From positions 18,972,001 to 19,036,000 of the forward strand of contig CP075492.1 in the NCBI GenBank assembly GCA_021613535.1: DNA of 64,000 nucleotides, given 5' to 3'. Below, in pieces: positions 11,170 through 23,285 of the stretch. The notes under the pieces are model-generated. The model was not told where the DNA came from. It worked only from the letters and a program-made list of their open reading frames with translations, and made no database searches. Source of the stretch: Adineta vaga (lineage: Eukaryota > Rotifera). Numbering within the stretch: position 1 is the stretch's first letter; each line of letters begins with the position of its first letter. The position numbers and the translations under genes were made by a program.

Positions 11170-12420
11170 TCAATGTAATAGAATATTTTCTGTGTTTTTT
11201 CTATTGATCTCTTCAATACATCGTTGACATAAACAATCGAAGAACCATTGTTTTAAAAATATTTGTCTTGTTTGTAAATCATCATTAATATAAATACCAT
11301 AATTTATACATAATTCTTCATTTTTTTTAATATTTCTTAAAAGTTTAAAAATAATATTTTTCTTTGTTTTAATTTTAATTAAATTTGGATAACATGAATG
11401 ATTAAAAAATGAAGCTGATGGATATAATGAATATCCAAAGAATTCTTCATTTCCATTAGGTTCATCAATTGACCAAATTCCATAGGCATTAGTTAAAGTT
11501 TTACCAATTATTGAACGAATTATAGATGGAGTAATGTATACTTGAAGATTTTCACATGTAGAAAACTTCAAAAATCTATAAATTTTATTTGTATAAGAAT
11601 AAAGTAAATAAGGATATTTAGAAATTTTTTCAATATCATTTGCTTGAAGATATGGAAACGTTTGAAATTCTAAATTTGATAACGTTTTATTATCATATTT
11701 ATACATTTGAAATAAAATTCCGATAATATATTTGATTTCTAAATATTCATTTTCATTTATTTTAGGAATTAAATTATTATTTAAATTTTTTCTTTGTTTT
11801 GTATTTAATTTAGATAATTCTAATTGACAATTCATTTCAGCTTCTTCCCATTTCTCAGAAATGAATGATTCAATATCTTTAGTTTGTTTTAATTCATTTT
11901 CTAATTTTAATATAGCTTCTGTTTCGGTTTTTTCTTGTCGTTTTTCATTTTCAAGATCAACTTGACATTGATTCAATAATTTAAGAAAGAGTCTTTCCAC
12001 ATTCAATAAACTTTCTAAATATAAATCATCTATATCTAAAGCAATAAACTTATCCATACAAGATTGAGAACAAAAATAAAGTCCTAATGAAGAAACAGTT
12101 GTAGAATTATTTTCTTTGTTCTTTCTTGATATCAATTTAAATTTTAAAGTTTTCCCATCGGAAAATTTGAAACACAATCCACATACTTCTTTTTTAAATG
12201 ATCGAGTAATAGTTGAGCTAAGTGGTAGAGAACATTCATGAACTATTGTATCTTGAGCAAGATCAGTATTGGCAAAACAACCACGACCACCATAAGTTGT
12301 TGATTTTACGGAGAAACAAGATGAGATGCTATTCAGAAAAGTGACATCTTCATTCATTTCCACTTCAATTTCAGTCGTTGATGATGCAACAGATGAATTT
12401 TGAAGATCTAAATGAGTCAT
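11170..12420 (-). CDS. SET-domain protein with zinc-finger insert (SMYD/Set6-like)
   Basis: A single-exon minus-strand gene of about 416 codons. The start is taken as the ATG at 12420, the first in the frame; the frame opens a few codons upstream without an ATG. Visible parts in order are a SET N-segment (YGGRGCFANTDLAQDTIVHEC), a Cys-rich MYND-like insert (CGLCF and YFCSQSCMDKF), and a long charged helical region (ENEKRQEKTETEAILKLENE). The SET core follows with ASFFNHSCYPN and EELCINYG, then a post-SET Cys cluster (FDCLCQRC). NHSC and the GxxINYG-type tyrosine are the S-adenosylmethionine and catalytic elements of SET lysine methyltransferases, so a protein-lysine methyltransferase role is likely. 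The substrate cannot be told. The gene appears intact. Confidence 0.85.
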   Translation of the reverse strand: MTHLDLQNSSVASSTTEIEVEMNEDVTFLNSISSCFSVKSTTYGGRGCFANTDLAQDTIVHECSLPLSSTITRSFKKEVCGLCFKFSDGKTLKFKLISRKNKENNSTTVSSLGLYFCSQSCMDKFIALDIDDLYLESLLNVERLFLKLLNQCQVDLENEKRQEKTETEAILKLENELKQTKDIESFISEKWEEAEMNCQLELSKLNTKQRKNLNNNLIPKINENEYLEIKYIIGILFQMYKYDNKTLSNLEFQTFPYLQANDIEKISKYPYLLYSYTNKIYRFLKFSTCENLQVYITPSIIRSIIGKTLTNAYGIWSIDEPNGNEEFFGYSLYPSASFFNHSCYPNLIKIKTKKNIIFKLLRNIKKNEELCINYGIYINDDLQTRQIFLKQWFFDCLCQRCIEEINRKNTENILLH

Positions 12421-12441
12421 ATCGTCCACTAAAATAGACAA

Positions 12442-13420
12442 ACCATTAGAGGCATATCATCGTTTATCTATGGTAGATGATCAATAAGTGATCCTTATTG
12501 AAATATACTGTTGGTTATATTTTTTTGGTTATTGAAACAGACCAAATTAAGACTTATTATTTCTTTAGATTTCTCCTCCCCAAAAATCGATTTCAACCCA
12601 GAACATATTCAAATGGTATGATATTTTCGGACTGCTATTATTTTATCTCATTCGACTCGTCATGTACTATCTACTACAAACTTACGTACCAATTCTTTTT
12701 TCTTTTCTTTTCTGTGCCAAGAAAAATTGTTTTTCACTGCAATCATAATCATTTGTTTAGTCACGAAAATTTCTATTTGAAATATAAAACCTTCGAATAT
12801 GCCGTCTAAAATGGCTATGGCTCTAGTAAATAAGATTTGTCCTTCACACAGGACAGAAAAGAAAAAAAGATAGTGTGTAACTTTGTAACAGATGGTATGA
12901 TGAGCCGACTAAGATAAAATACTTGCCTTCATCACTGACATAGAAAAAAATCGATAGGTTTACGAAATTCGAAGCACCATCACCTATAGAGTTTTGCATC
13001 TTACTCTATTCAGTTTTATATGCTAAATATTAGAAACATAGCTGGAGATGACATAGTGGCTCTATGCGTTTCTTTTCACCACTCGGTTTCATTAGTAAAA
13101 TTATGTATGATAATAGAAGAATAGAAAACACAAGCAAGGGATGTCAATGTGTTTCGTTTCTCTGTATTTCTGCAGTAAGCGTCCGCAAAATATGAGTAGA
13201 TGTCTAATTCGAGTTCGAATATAAATGGAGATTTCAAAAACAAATTTTAACATAACACTAATTCTTGAGGAAGACATGGTTTTAGTTGTACGAGCCTCTA
13301 ATTCATATTCGGACATGGATATATCTGTATATGTGAGTTAGAATTAAAAAATACTAAAATAAATGTATTCCTATGTACTCTTAACAATTTTCTATTTTCA
13401 CAGAAAGACATAGAAATGCG
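12442..13420. other. Intergenic, no gene seen
   Basis: Both strands carry only short open frames with no recognisable motif or splice pattern. Nothing further can be supported. Confidence 0.4.
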
Positions 13421-13970
13421 CTATAAACATATAATTGGGAATATGATTTTGTAGCAAAATCGCGATGTACCAACTATTGACTGCGGTTTCATATATAGCG
13501 GTATAGAAGTCAGATTTGTGAAGACATTATAATTAAAGAAATGTTGTGTGAAACATTTAGTTGCTTTATCATCATGAAATGTTTCATTTAATGTAATTAT
13601 AGCTGGAGATGAATCTTCAATTAATTTATAAATTTCGATAAGATAGCGGTTTAAACTAGATACATTGAGTAGTAGAAATGTAAGGTCTTCTTTGTTTTTC
13701 ATCAAAGATAATGTTTTTTCACGATAAAGAGACCAATTTTTGAGAAGTATATTGAATGTACTCGTGCTTGTCCATTCTTGAAAAATTTCTCTGAAAAGAT
13801 TTTCTTCATATTTAGTTAGATTTGTTACATCGATATGAGTTGTTGTCTTGTGAATAGGTTTAAATTTTGGAGCATATGGATTCATTCGAGGTGGATCTGT
13901 GTAACGGTGGATTCTCCTTTCGGTTAATATCCTTTGATTTGCTTGCCTCGGTGCATTGCTGTTGAAAGTT
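13421..13970 (-). pseudogene. Non-LTR retrotransposon (LINE) endonuclease fragment
   Basis: The minus-strand frame at 13885-13421 contains LTFLLLNVSSLNRYLIEIYK then SSPAIITLNETFHDD. This is the opening of the apurinic-type endonuclease domain of LINE ORF2 (usual pattern: LNVRSL, then PDIIxLNET). The same frame extends upstream of 13885 to about 13970 (RQANQRILTERRIHRYTDPP); a further basic coiled stretch lies in another frame, implying a frameshift. The rest of the endonuclease, the reverse transcriptase and the 3' end are absent. A 3'-truncated LINE is atypical for target-primed insertion and points to later deletion. Confidence 0.55.
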
Positions 13971-15102
13971 CGACATTAATAATTGAAGTTTTTCATTTTG
14001 TTGTACTCGAATTAGTATTTGTCTGCGTCGATTTTTCGATTCGTCGTACAGAGTTTTAACAGCAAATGAATATCAACTCATCGCATAGTCCTCTTTCCTG
14101 CGAAACGCTGATTATTAAGAGACTAAATAGACAAAAACAATGAAATGGTAGAATCAAGAAAATCTTTGAGCAAAAAGAGTGTTCGATGGATTTAAATGAG
14201 ATATGTTCAAGTATCGTATTGAGTTATATTCATATGACATTTCCATAGTTCTATGCAAGGTTAAGTTAGAAGAGTGCGTTGATTAAATCTCGATTGTTGA
14301 AGTGCAATAGATGACCAGGTGCTACGTTTTGTAATCTTAACTGGTAATATATTGCATGCAAGTTGTAACAATTATAGATCAATTCCATTTTGTCGAAAAT
14401 CTAACATTGTAATTGTCTATAATAATGAAAATAAGATATACGTGCAATGAGCTATTATCGTATTCACTGTATTATTCAATAGTGTATTGATTTAATATTG
14501 TGCACCTTCAATACCAATTTTATTATTTGATAGAAACAATTTTTAAAGTGTCTATTTTAAATAAATAGAAGGAAAAAGTCATGCATAAATAGATTGAACG
14601 TATCATTTACTTTAGTAATCTGCAATGTATCAGCTAAATATTGTGCACATACAGCATCAATGTTGTTATGCTATCGACTTAACGTTGTTTAGGTCTACAA
14701 GGGTGGGTGTGGGTGTGGGTGAATACAAAAGACCCTCATCCACACTCACACCCACACCCACACCCACACCCACACCCACACCCATCATCTAATTCATTAC
14801 TATGAAAATGTGACAACTACCTCTAAATTGAATCAATTCAAACTATCAACACATAATTTTATAATTTCTAATATTATAGTTGTCATTCATTGACGCACCC
14901 TCTTCATCCTCACTATTCATGTTGACAAGTAAACAGTAAGTGAAATAAAAGACACGTGTAGAGGAATATAATATTGTTGGAAAAAAAAATAGTCACAAAA
15001 AAAGCTTCTTAAGAAGAATTTTTAGCGATTCTTTCTTTTTCTTTTCATCAAATGTGTAACTGACTGAAAATATTATTAACTCAGAATTTTTTAAAATTAC
15101 AA
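13971..15102. other. Intergenic, AT-rich, with a long telomere-like hairpin
   Basis: No gene seen. It contains the strongest G/C foldback of the window at 14700-14786. The last few hundred bases before 15103 should hold the promoter of the ART-TPR gene, but no clear element is visible. Confidence 0.4.
14698..14786. repeat. Telomere-like foldback: (GGGTGT)n facing (CACCCA)n
   Basis: About 20 bases of GGGTGGGTGTGGGTGTGGGT are followed by a spacer of about 15 nt and then about 45 bases of CACCCA-type repeat. The unit equals TGTGGG, which I recall as the telomeric hexamer reported for the bdelloid Adineta vaga. Inverted orientation gives a hairpin and G-quadruplex potential. Confidence 0.7.
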
Positions 15103-17995
15103 ATGTCTTTTACAGTAGACCAAAATTCAGTACGTTTCAAAGCTCTTGATGATGTAATTGTTATTTGGATTGACGATTATATGATTTCTAATGATATATA
15201 TCAAGAATTGCGAAAATCAGATTTTTCTGTATTATACACAATTCATTCGAATGATTTCGATATTTATCTTAATTATATCACTGAAAATTTAGTAGCTGGT
15301 GCCGTTGTTTCACTTATTGTTCATAGTCGATTTATTGATCAATTACTTTCTATTTCTTTACCGAATATTATTAATATTTATGCATTGGGTAATAAATATT
15401 ACTTTCGATGGAAAAATACTAAAGTTCGTGACGTCTTTAATCAACATGATCCGAAATATATTTCGAAAGTATTACGTGAAGATTTTGAAATTTATTTCAA
15501 TCGACAATGGTCTACTGGTATAAGTTTCTTTCAAAGAAATACTGAAATACAAAGAAATTTCGGTGAATTAAGTCATCAAAATGCTCAATTTATGTGGTAT
15601 CAATTACTTATTAAGATTCTTACACAAATGCCCCCAAGCGTAATGAGTAAAGACGATCTATTACAACAGAGTTTTCTGAATTACAAAGAAGATATTAATG
15701 TTAGAGATTTTAAGACTTATGAAAGTCATATGTATGAATTTAAACGAAAGTATATTCCTGAAAAAGCTCTTGAATATTTTACACGTGATAGTTTTTTTTA
15801 TCGTTTAATGAATCAAGCATGTCGAACATCAAATATTGATCTTATGTTTTCATATCGTTGTCTTATTCGTGATATATTTATTCAACTTGAAAAACTTTAT
15901 ATTGATCAAAAACAAAATTGTCAAAAACCATTTACGGTTTATCGAGGAACAACAATAACAAAAGAAGAATTAGAATTGTTACAAAGAAATATTGGAAATT
16001 TAATTTCACGTCATCAATTTCTTTCAACAAGTAAAGACAATAATGTTGCATCAATGTATGCAGGTGATATGTCAACAACATCAGATGAAGAATTACATAT
16101 TCTTGAAGAAATTTTTATTAATCCAATGAATTGTAAAACAGTATTCTATGCTGATGTATCGGAATACAGCTATTTCAAAGATGAAGGTGAAATTCTATTA
16201 TCTATTGGTAGTGTATTTCGTGTAAAATCAATATCTGAAATACGGGTAAGTATAATGATATTATATTTATTGAAAGAAAATGTAATTGATCATTTTATAT
16301 ATAGAAGGGAATTTTATATAAAGTTCAATTGGAATTAGTTGACAATGATGAGAAAATGATTGAAGAACTTCATCAATATTTAGAATTGAATATTGAAAAT
16401 GAATCTACTCTATTAACTTTGTCTTCTTTTTTACTCTGGATGGGCAAATATGATAAAGCTCGATATTATTGGTATGTTATATATTTATTTTTGTCGTATA
16501 GACGAAAGAAGAATTTCTTCTGAGATCTTTTATATTTAGTGATATCTTACTGACTAAATTAGCTGAAGATGATCCTGATCGTTCAGTAATTTGTACTCAA
16601 ATTGGTTATATTTGTCAAAAAATGGGAAAATTTGATGAAGCTCTCGAATATTTACATCAATCAATTGAAAAATTATCGAATAAACAGAAAATTCTAGAGC
16701 TTTCATGTGCATATAATGATCGAGGATTGATATATAAATGTTCTGGAGATTTTGTTAAGGCTCAGAATGATATAAACAAAGCTTTAGAATTACGATCCAA
16801 TGAAGAGAATTTTACAGAAATAGAACGTAAATCATTGCCTGTATTTCTTTCACATACACATGAAAATCTTGGAATATTATACAAAGATGATAGTAAGTAT
16901 GATCTTGCTCTACATCATTTACACAAAGCACTTGATTTACGACAAAAATCCTTGCCTAAAAATCATTATTGGATTGCACAAACATACAATAATTTATCTC
17001 TCGTATATACAACTATTGGTAATCATAAAATGACAATAGAATGTATAGAGAAAGCAATTGAAATTCAACGACAATCATTACCAGAAAATCATCCACATTT
17101 AGCTACAATGTATCAAACACAAGGAAATGCGTATTATCGACAAGGTGAATATAATGAAGCATTGGTCAATTTCCAACATGCTTATGATATATATCAATCA
17201 ATGCCATATTGTGATCCACTCATGATAGCTGCTGCAGCTTCTAATATAGGTTCAACACTTAATGTTACCGGTAATTATACAGCAGCATATCCAAAATTTG
17301 AAGAAGCACTCAATACTCAACGACGTTTTGCACCTAAACATCCAAATATAATATTTGCACTGAACAATATGGCAATGGTGTGTAGTAACATGAAAGATAT
17401 GAATGCTTTTATGAATTATTCTCAGGAAGCTCTTCGTATGTGTCGTGAAATTATTGGTGAATATCATGAAAATACAGCTATTACATATCTTATTGTTGCT
17501 CAAAGATTAAACGTTGAACAATATGATCAGGCTATGAATTATTTTAATCATGTACTCGATATTTATATCCAACATCTTCGTTTACCATATCATAATAATG
17601 TCATTGGTTGCTACATTCAAATGGGTATAATGGAACGAAAACGAGGTCATTTTGAAGAAGCACATCAAAATTTTAATTTAGCAAATGAAGCTTATCATTG
17701 TTCGTCATTACCTCAGCAACATTCTCTTCTAACAAAATTATACACACAAATAGCGCTGACACATATCGAACAAGATCAAGTTGAAGCAGCATTGCATGCA
17801 TATGAACAAGCAATCAAATATACTCCTGAAAATTCTCATGAATTACCGAAAATTCTTGAAGATATTGAAGTATTACATGAAAGATACAATATTAGAAATT
17901 CACGTTTTCAAAACAGTAACATTTTTTACATAGGAATTGTGACAACAATTGGTGTGATGAGCGTAATATTGTTTAAAATTTTTCGTAAAACTTAA
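15103..17995 (+). CDS. ADP-ribosyltransferase (R-S-E class) with TPR repeats and C-terminal TM
   Basis: Three exons, 15103-16245, 16305-16471 and 16540-17995, encode about 921 residues with no frame lesion. The N-terminal part (about 1-130) is a receiver-like leader common to this gene family. The ART domain has the R-S-E triad: YRG near residue 281, STS near 308 and ExE (DEGEILLS) near 362-364, followed by FRVKSI. Such enzymes move ADP-ribose from NAD to arginine. After it come about nine TPR/kinesin-light-chain-like repeats (for example NLGILYKDDSKYDLALHHLH), likely for partner binding. The C-terminus has one hydrophobic segment (FYIGIVTTIGVMSVILF) then a basic tail, so membrane anchoring is likely. 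It is the only intact ART-TPR gene of three in the window. The start ATG is the first in the frame. Confidence 0.85.
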
Positions 17996-18593
17996 TTATA
18001 ATTATGAGGGTGTGGGTCTCCCTAGTATATATTCACAGTACATCCTTCTATTTTTTTAAAATCTCTTTTAACGCAGTTATATAAAGATTAATTCAATCAG
18101 AAATGATAACTCAAATGATGCTTTATATAAGTGAAAAATAATTTTATCATAAAATTATCTTTTCTTCTTTTTCTATGCTGACATCAATGCTTAGTTTGAT
18201 TCATTTATTATAATTGATATAAAATTAATTTCTCGCTTTCTTTTTGTCTCTTTCGGAGCGGAAGATTGATGAAAAAAAAATCAGAAAATGTTGTGTTTTT
18301 ATTTATAGCTTTACTGATTGATGTGACATTTTCAAGTGCAAAAATAAAATGAATGTTATTTAGTTGAATAATTTATTAATATGAATGAACAATATTCAAG
18401 TTTTATGATTAAAAATTAAACTATGTATCGTGTCAACTTATATTGTAGTATCGAATATATTTTAGATTTATATAATTTGATAGGTGGAAATTGTGATTTT
18501 TATAATTAAATATTTATTTTATTATTATTTCATTTTTGATAAGAATCATGTTTATTAAATGAGCAAAAAATATACATGATTTTCTAATTTATC
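17996..18593. other. Convergent intergenic space, no gene
   Basis: AT-rich. A short telomere-like tract (GAGGGTGTGGGTCTCC) lies at 18005-18020, a few bases after the ART stop codon. Nothing else recognisable. Confidence 0.45.
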
Positions 18594-19376
18594 TTAACTA
18601 TCCGGCATAAGATCATTACTATCAATATATAAGTCCAAATGTCGAAATCCGGGAAGATCTCGAACGGGCAAATTAGGTTGTAAATATTCTTTGACATGTA
18701 ATTGTCCATTTGAATCTTTTGTAAATCCACTACCATCAAATAAAACCGTAAGAGCTAATCGATTATAGAGAAAACCACGAGACTCTCCTAATGTTCCTTC
18801 ACATGCCATAAATCTTTCTTCTGTCATAAAACGAGGATCAGTTGGAACACCTCTAATAGACATTTCATTGACATCAAAATAAGATTTTCCGTTAAGATAC
18901 GATGCTTGAGCTTCAATTTCATTAAAAGTCATTGATTTGAATGCATCTGCATGTTGACATATCTTAGTTGAAATGGACTTTGGATAATACCTATCTATGA
19001 GTGATAATATTCCATCCCATGTCGCTGGAACACACTGATCTGATCTATAAAATATACCTAAACGAAAATGTCTACCAGCTTCTAGTCTTTTACGAATCCA
19101 TCGATCTTCACAACCAATTGAACGTAGTGCTTGAGCATTAGAATGTTTCAGAAATAAATTTAATCCATCTCCACCCATTACCCAAGCAAATTTTTTATTT
19201 CTCTGTAAATACTCAAAATCTGCTTCGTTTTCACCTTGTGATGCACGACCAGCGATCATATCTAAATCTTTTTCACTCATTGTATTCTCACCATCGTTTG
19301 ATTTGTTTTTCGATTGAAAAATTTTCGTAAATCTTTCAATAATATTCTCATCGTTTGATGTAATTTGTTCTTCCAT
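18594..19376 (-). CDS. Unknown protein of 260 residues
   Basis: A single uninterrupted frame starting with ATG at 19376 and ending at 18594. The first 60 or so residues are charged and probably disordered. The rest looks like a compact fold with many aromatic residues (KKFAWVMGGDGLNLFLKHSN, RFMACEGTLGESRGFLYNRL). There are no signal peptide, membrane segment or tandem repeats, and I recognise no enzyme motif. Three cysteines are scattered. Codon use resembles the neighbouring genes, and an intact frame of this length in AT-rich DNA supports a real gene. It is convergent with the ART-TPR gene and lies upstream of the split secreted-protein gene on the other strand. Confidence 0.6.
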   Translation of the reverse strand: MEEQITSNDENIIERFTKIFQSKNKSNDGENTMSEKDLDMIAGRASQGENEADFEYLQRNKKFAWVMGGDGLNLFLKHSNAQALRSIGCEDRWIRKRLEAGRHFRLGIFYRSDQCVPATWDGILSLIDRYYPKSISTKICQHADAFKSMTFNEIEAQASYLNGKSYFDVNEMSIRGVPTDPRFMTEERFMACEGTLGESRGFLYNRLALTVLFDGSGFTKDSNGQLHVKEYLQPNLPVRDLPGFRHLDLYIDSNDLMPDS

Positions 19377-20248
19377 TGATTATTTCACAATTTTTAAATA
19401 ACATTCACGCTCCCCAATTTATTAAAACTTTTCTTTTTATAATAAAAACGAAAAACAACATGACGAGGAAGAAAGAGAATAGAAAGGTAAATAGGTGATC
19501 GACACGTGTAGAACAGAAGTTTTTTCTAAGCTGAATCTTACTGAAAATATGTAAATGAGATCAATCATTTTGAGAATGAATAATTAGCAGCAATGACACT
19601 AGTATAATATGCGCATGTCTTTTGTTTGCTTCTCAAAAAATTTCATTTTCTTCACTATAAACGATCAAGAACGTTCCATCAGGCTCCTTCATAGATGTTC
19701 TCATAATACGTCACACTGTAGCAGTCGACGGTTCTTGGCAATCAAACAAACCTTCTTCTTTATTCCTTTTTCTATGAAAGAACGGATTATAATAATATAT
19801 ATGTGAATAATTGCATCAATCGCAGAGAAAAAATTACGAAATTTACCTGTTCGAAAGTATCCCGCGTTCTCTTCCGCGTAAGAAAAAATTCAAATTATAA
19901 ATTCACTGACAACTACACCCTATCACCATCAAGATTTAACTGGTTGACTTGGTCATCATGTTGTAATCGAACGGGATATTCAATTATTTAGAGAAACATT
20001 TCTCGTACATAATAACACAAATACTACGTACTTCTGAATAAAATTAATTATATTTGCATAAACGATACGAGATAAAGAATTGAAAGTATTCCATCATCCT
20101 TTGTTACAATTGATTTATCGGGAACAAAACAAAGAAAAAACTAATATACTATTACCGTGAAAATCAACTAACAATCATTATTTTATATTTGTCTTTAGAA
20201 AGTACATTTTTATTTGATTTTTGTCGATAGATAAATAAAAAATTTTTT
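19377..20248. other. Intergenic, no gene seen
   Basis: AT-rich sequence between divergent genes. Only short open frames; no supported feature. Confidence 0.4.
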
Positions 20249-20523
20249 ATGATCGCAGTAAATTTCAATTATATTCATTTCTTTAACGTAAAAATAATGG
20301 GTGAGTGTCTTCTATTTTGGCTCTAGTACTATATTGCCATCTGTATTACTTGTACATTGCAACAACAGATGGGTCGTGAATATAATCAAATGAATTATCT
20401 TACAAATAGTTCTCCAATTGATCAATCAAATCTTGATTCTAAATTACTTTGTATTGCACAATGTACACAACAGATTTCAACATGTAATATCGTTGTATTT
20501 GATCGCCAAGCATCACCTCCGTG
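20249..20523 (+). pseudogene. Secreted PAN-like protein, 5' part, split by the transposon
   Basis: The frame from the ATG at 20297 (or 20249) gives a hydrophobic leader (MGECLLFWL, stop, YYIAICITCTL), then a Cys-rich segment CIAQCTQQISTCNIVVFD up to PPC at 20523. The Cys spacing (CxxxC, about 7, C..VxFD....C) resembles PAN/apple-like extracellular modules. Two lesions are visible: an in-frame TAG at 20324 inside the probable signal peptide, and a 13.2-kb transposon starting at 20524. The exon resumes in the same frame after the duplicated CCTCCGTG at 33725. A spliced start that avoids the TAG cannot be excluded (an AG at 20325-20326 could be an acceptor). Confidence 0.6.
20516..20523. repeat. 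8-bp target-site duplication, left copy (CCTCCGTG)
   Basis: Identical to 33725-33732. The two copies bound the 13.2-kb element. Deleting the element and one copy leaves an uninterrupted host reading frame. Confidence 0.85.
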
Positions 20524-20719
20524 CAGAGATGCGCAAATACAAATACAACTTGTATTCTACCTTTTCTATATATATATTATTTTCAAGTATATATTCTTTT
20601 CAAACCATATATATTTACCTCAAAAGATGCTTCCTTATAACTGCGTCCTCACAGGTTTACCCATTTTTCGTTCAGTATACTACAACTATTATTCATGTAC
20701 TGGCCCTACCTTATGCTGT

Positions 20720-21095
20720 GAAGCTAGAATCGGTTGTCATGTATTGTCATGTATCGACCCTACTTTCCCCTTTTCAGCTAGAATCGGTTGTCTTGTATTG
20801 TCATGTATTGACCCTACTTTCCCCTTTTCAGCTAGAATCGGTTACCTTGTATTCTCATGTATTGTCATGTATTGACCTTACTTTCCCCTTTTCAGCTAGA
20901 ATCGGTTGTCATGTATTGACCCTACTTTCCCCTTTTCAGCTAGAATCGGTTACCTTGTATTCTCATGTATTGTCATGTATTGACCTTACTTTCCCCTTTT
21001 CAGCTAGAATCGGTTGTCATGTATTGACCCTACTTTCCCCTTTTCAGCTAGAATCGGTTGTCATGTATTGTCATGTATTGTCATGCACTCACTTT
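20720..21095. repeat. Left subterminal array, 7 copies
   Basis: Seven copies of a unit containing GCTAGAATCGGTT followed by CATGTATTGACCCTACTTTC and CCCTTTTCA. Spacing varies (44, about 54 and about 64 bp) because the CATGTATTGT motif itself repeats. The array occurs in inverted orientation at the right end. Such arrays often bind transposase. The open frames of 172-229 codons here are by-products of the repeat. Confidence 0.85.
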
Positions 21096-21360
21096 ATACA
21101 GACCTAATATCTAGTATCGGCTAATTTGCTGTGATATGTCTCTTTATCAACCAAGCAGCAATGACAAAAATTCATGAGGTGCACTTTTTAGTTCTTGTTA
21201 AGTATCTAGTTCTACCTTTTCTCATTATTCCACTTTTCCCTCACAGGATGAATAGCGAAATTGAGGATCAGTATTTTCAGTCGAATGCTTCAGTAAGTTT
21301 TTTAAAATACCTACAAATCGTTCTATTGAAAATCATTGATTACTCACTTGTTTTTCCCAT

Positions 21361-23285
21361 CTTGCTCGATCTAGATCAGGATACAATTCGTATGATGATC
21401 CTATTATTTTTATTTTTTCTCGTCTTGCTCGATCTAGATCAGAATACACTTCGTATGATGATCCTATTATTTTTATTTTTTACCCTCTTGCTCGATCTAG
21501 ATCAGGATACAATTCGTATGATGATCATATTATTTTTATTTTTTACCCTCTTGCTCGATCTAGATCAGGATACAATTCGTATGATGATCATATTATTTTT
21601 ATTTTTTACCCTCTTGCTCGATCTAGATCAGGATACAATTCGTATGATGATCCTATTATTTTTATTTTTTACCCTCTTGCTCGATCTAGATCAGGATACA
21701 ATTCGTATGATGATCCTATTATTTTTATTTTTTACCCTCTTGCTCGATCTAGATCAGGATACAATTCGTATGATGATCCTATTATTTTTATTTTTTACCC
21801 TCTTGCTCGATCTAGATCAGGATACAATTCGTATGATGATCATATTATTTTTATTTTTTACCCTCTTGCTCGATCTAGATCAGGATACAATTCGTATGAT
21901 GATCCTATTATTTTTATTTTTTACCCTCTTGCTCGATCTAGATCAGGATACAATTCGTATGATGATCCTATTATTTTTATTTTTTACCCTCTTGCTCGAT
22001 CTAGATCAGGATACAATTCGTATGATGATCCTATTATTTTTATTTTTTACCCTCTTGCTCGATCTAGATCAGGATACAATTCGTATGATGATCATATTAT
22101 TTTTATTTTTTACCCTCTTGCTCGATCTAGATCAGGATACAATTCGTATGATGATCCTATTATTTTTATTTTTTACCCTCTTGCTCGATCTAGATCAGGA
22201 TACAATTCGTATGATGATCCTATTATTTTTATTTTTTACCCTCTTGCTCGATCTAGATCAGGATACAATTCGTATGATGATCCTATTATTTTTATTTTTT
22301 ACCCTCTTGCTCGATCTAGATCAGGATACAATTCGTATGATGATCCTATTATTTTTATTTTTTACCCTCTTGCTCGATCTAGATCAGGATATAATTCGTA
22401 TGATGATCCTATTATTTTTATTTTTTACCCTCTTGCTCGATCTAGATCAGGATACAATTCGTATGATGATCATATTATTTTTATTTTTTCTCCTCTTGCT
22501 CGATCTAGATCAGAATACAATTCGTATGATGATCCTATTATTTTTATTTTTTACCCTCTTGCTCGATCTAGATCAGGATACAATTCGTATGATGATCATA
22601 TTATTTTTATTTTTTACCCTCTTGCTCGATCTAGATCAGGATACAATTCGTATGATGATCCTATTATTTTTATTTTTTACCCTCTTGCTCGATCTAGATC
22701 AGGATACAATTCGTATGATGATCATATTATTTTTATTTTTTACCCTCTTGCTCGATCTAGATCAGGATACAATTCGTATGATGATCATATTATTTTTATT
22801 TTTTACCCTCTTGCTCGATCTAGATCAGGATACAATTCGTATGATGATCATATTATTTTTATTTTTTACCCTCTTGCTCGATCTAGATCAGAATACAATT
22901 CGTATGATGATCCTATTATTTTTATTTTTTACCCTCTTGCTCGATCTAGATCAGGATACAATTCGTATGATGATCCTATTATTTTTATTTTTTACCCTCT
23001 TGCTCGATCTAGATCAGGATATAATTCGTATGATGATCCTATTATTTTTATTTTTTTCCTCTTGCTCGATCTAGATCAGGATACAATTCGGATGATCTTA
23101 TTATTTTTATTTTTTACCCTCTTGCTCGATCTAGATCAGGATATAATTCGTATAATGATCATATCATTTTTATTTTTTACCCTCTTGCTCGATCTAGATC
23201 AGGATATAATTCGTATGATGATCATATTATTTTTATTTTTTTCCATCTTCCTCGATCTAGATCAGGATACAATTCGTATGATCTT
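21361..23285. repeat. 63-bp minisatellite, about 31 copies
   Basis: Each unit contains CTTGCTCGATCTAGATCAGG, then ATACAATTCGTATGATGATC, C or A, TATTATTTTTATTTTTTACC. Copies are almost identical; the main variation is CCTATT versus CATATT, with a few A/G and C/T changes and small indels in the last four units. Because the unit is a multiple of three and lacks a stop in one frame, a 647-codon open frame exists there, but it is not a credible protein. Confidence 0.9.

Noticed and set aside
12498-13316. Several 60-100 codon frames
   Set aside because: No motif, and composition like the surrounding non-coding DNA.
20357-21107. Open frames of 172 and 229 codons with repeated Cys and His
   Set aside because: Apart from the first exon of the split secreted gene, they are translations of the left subterminal array.
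21131-23074. A 647-codon open frame rich in Leu, Ile, Phe and Asp
   Set aside because: It is the translation of the 63-bp minisatellite. A unit divisible by three without a stop keeps a frame open automatically; there is no protein-like variation.
21361-23285. CRISPR-like array
   Set aside because: The units are directly adjacent with no unique spacers, and the surrounding DNA is eukaryotic with introns.
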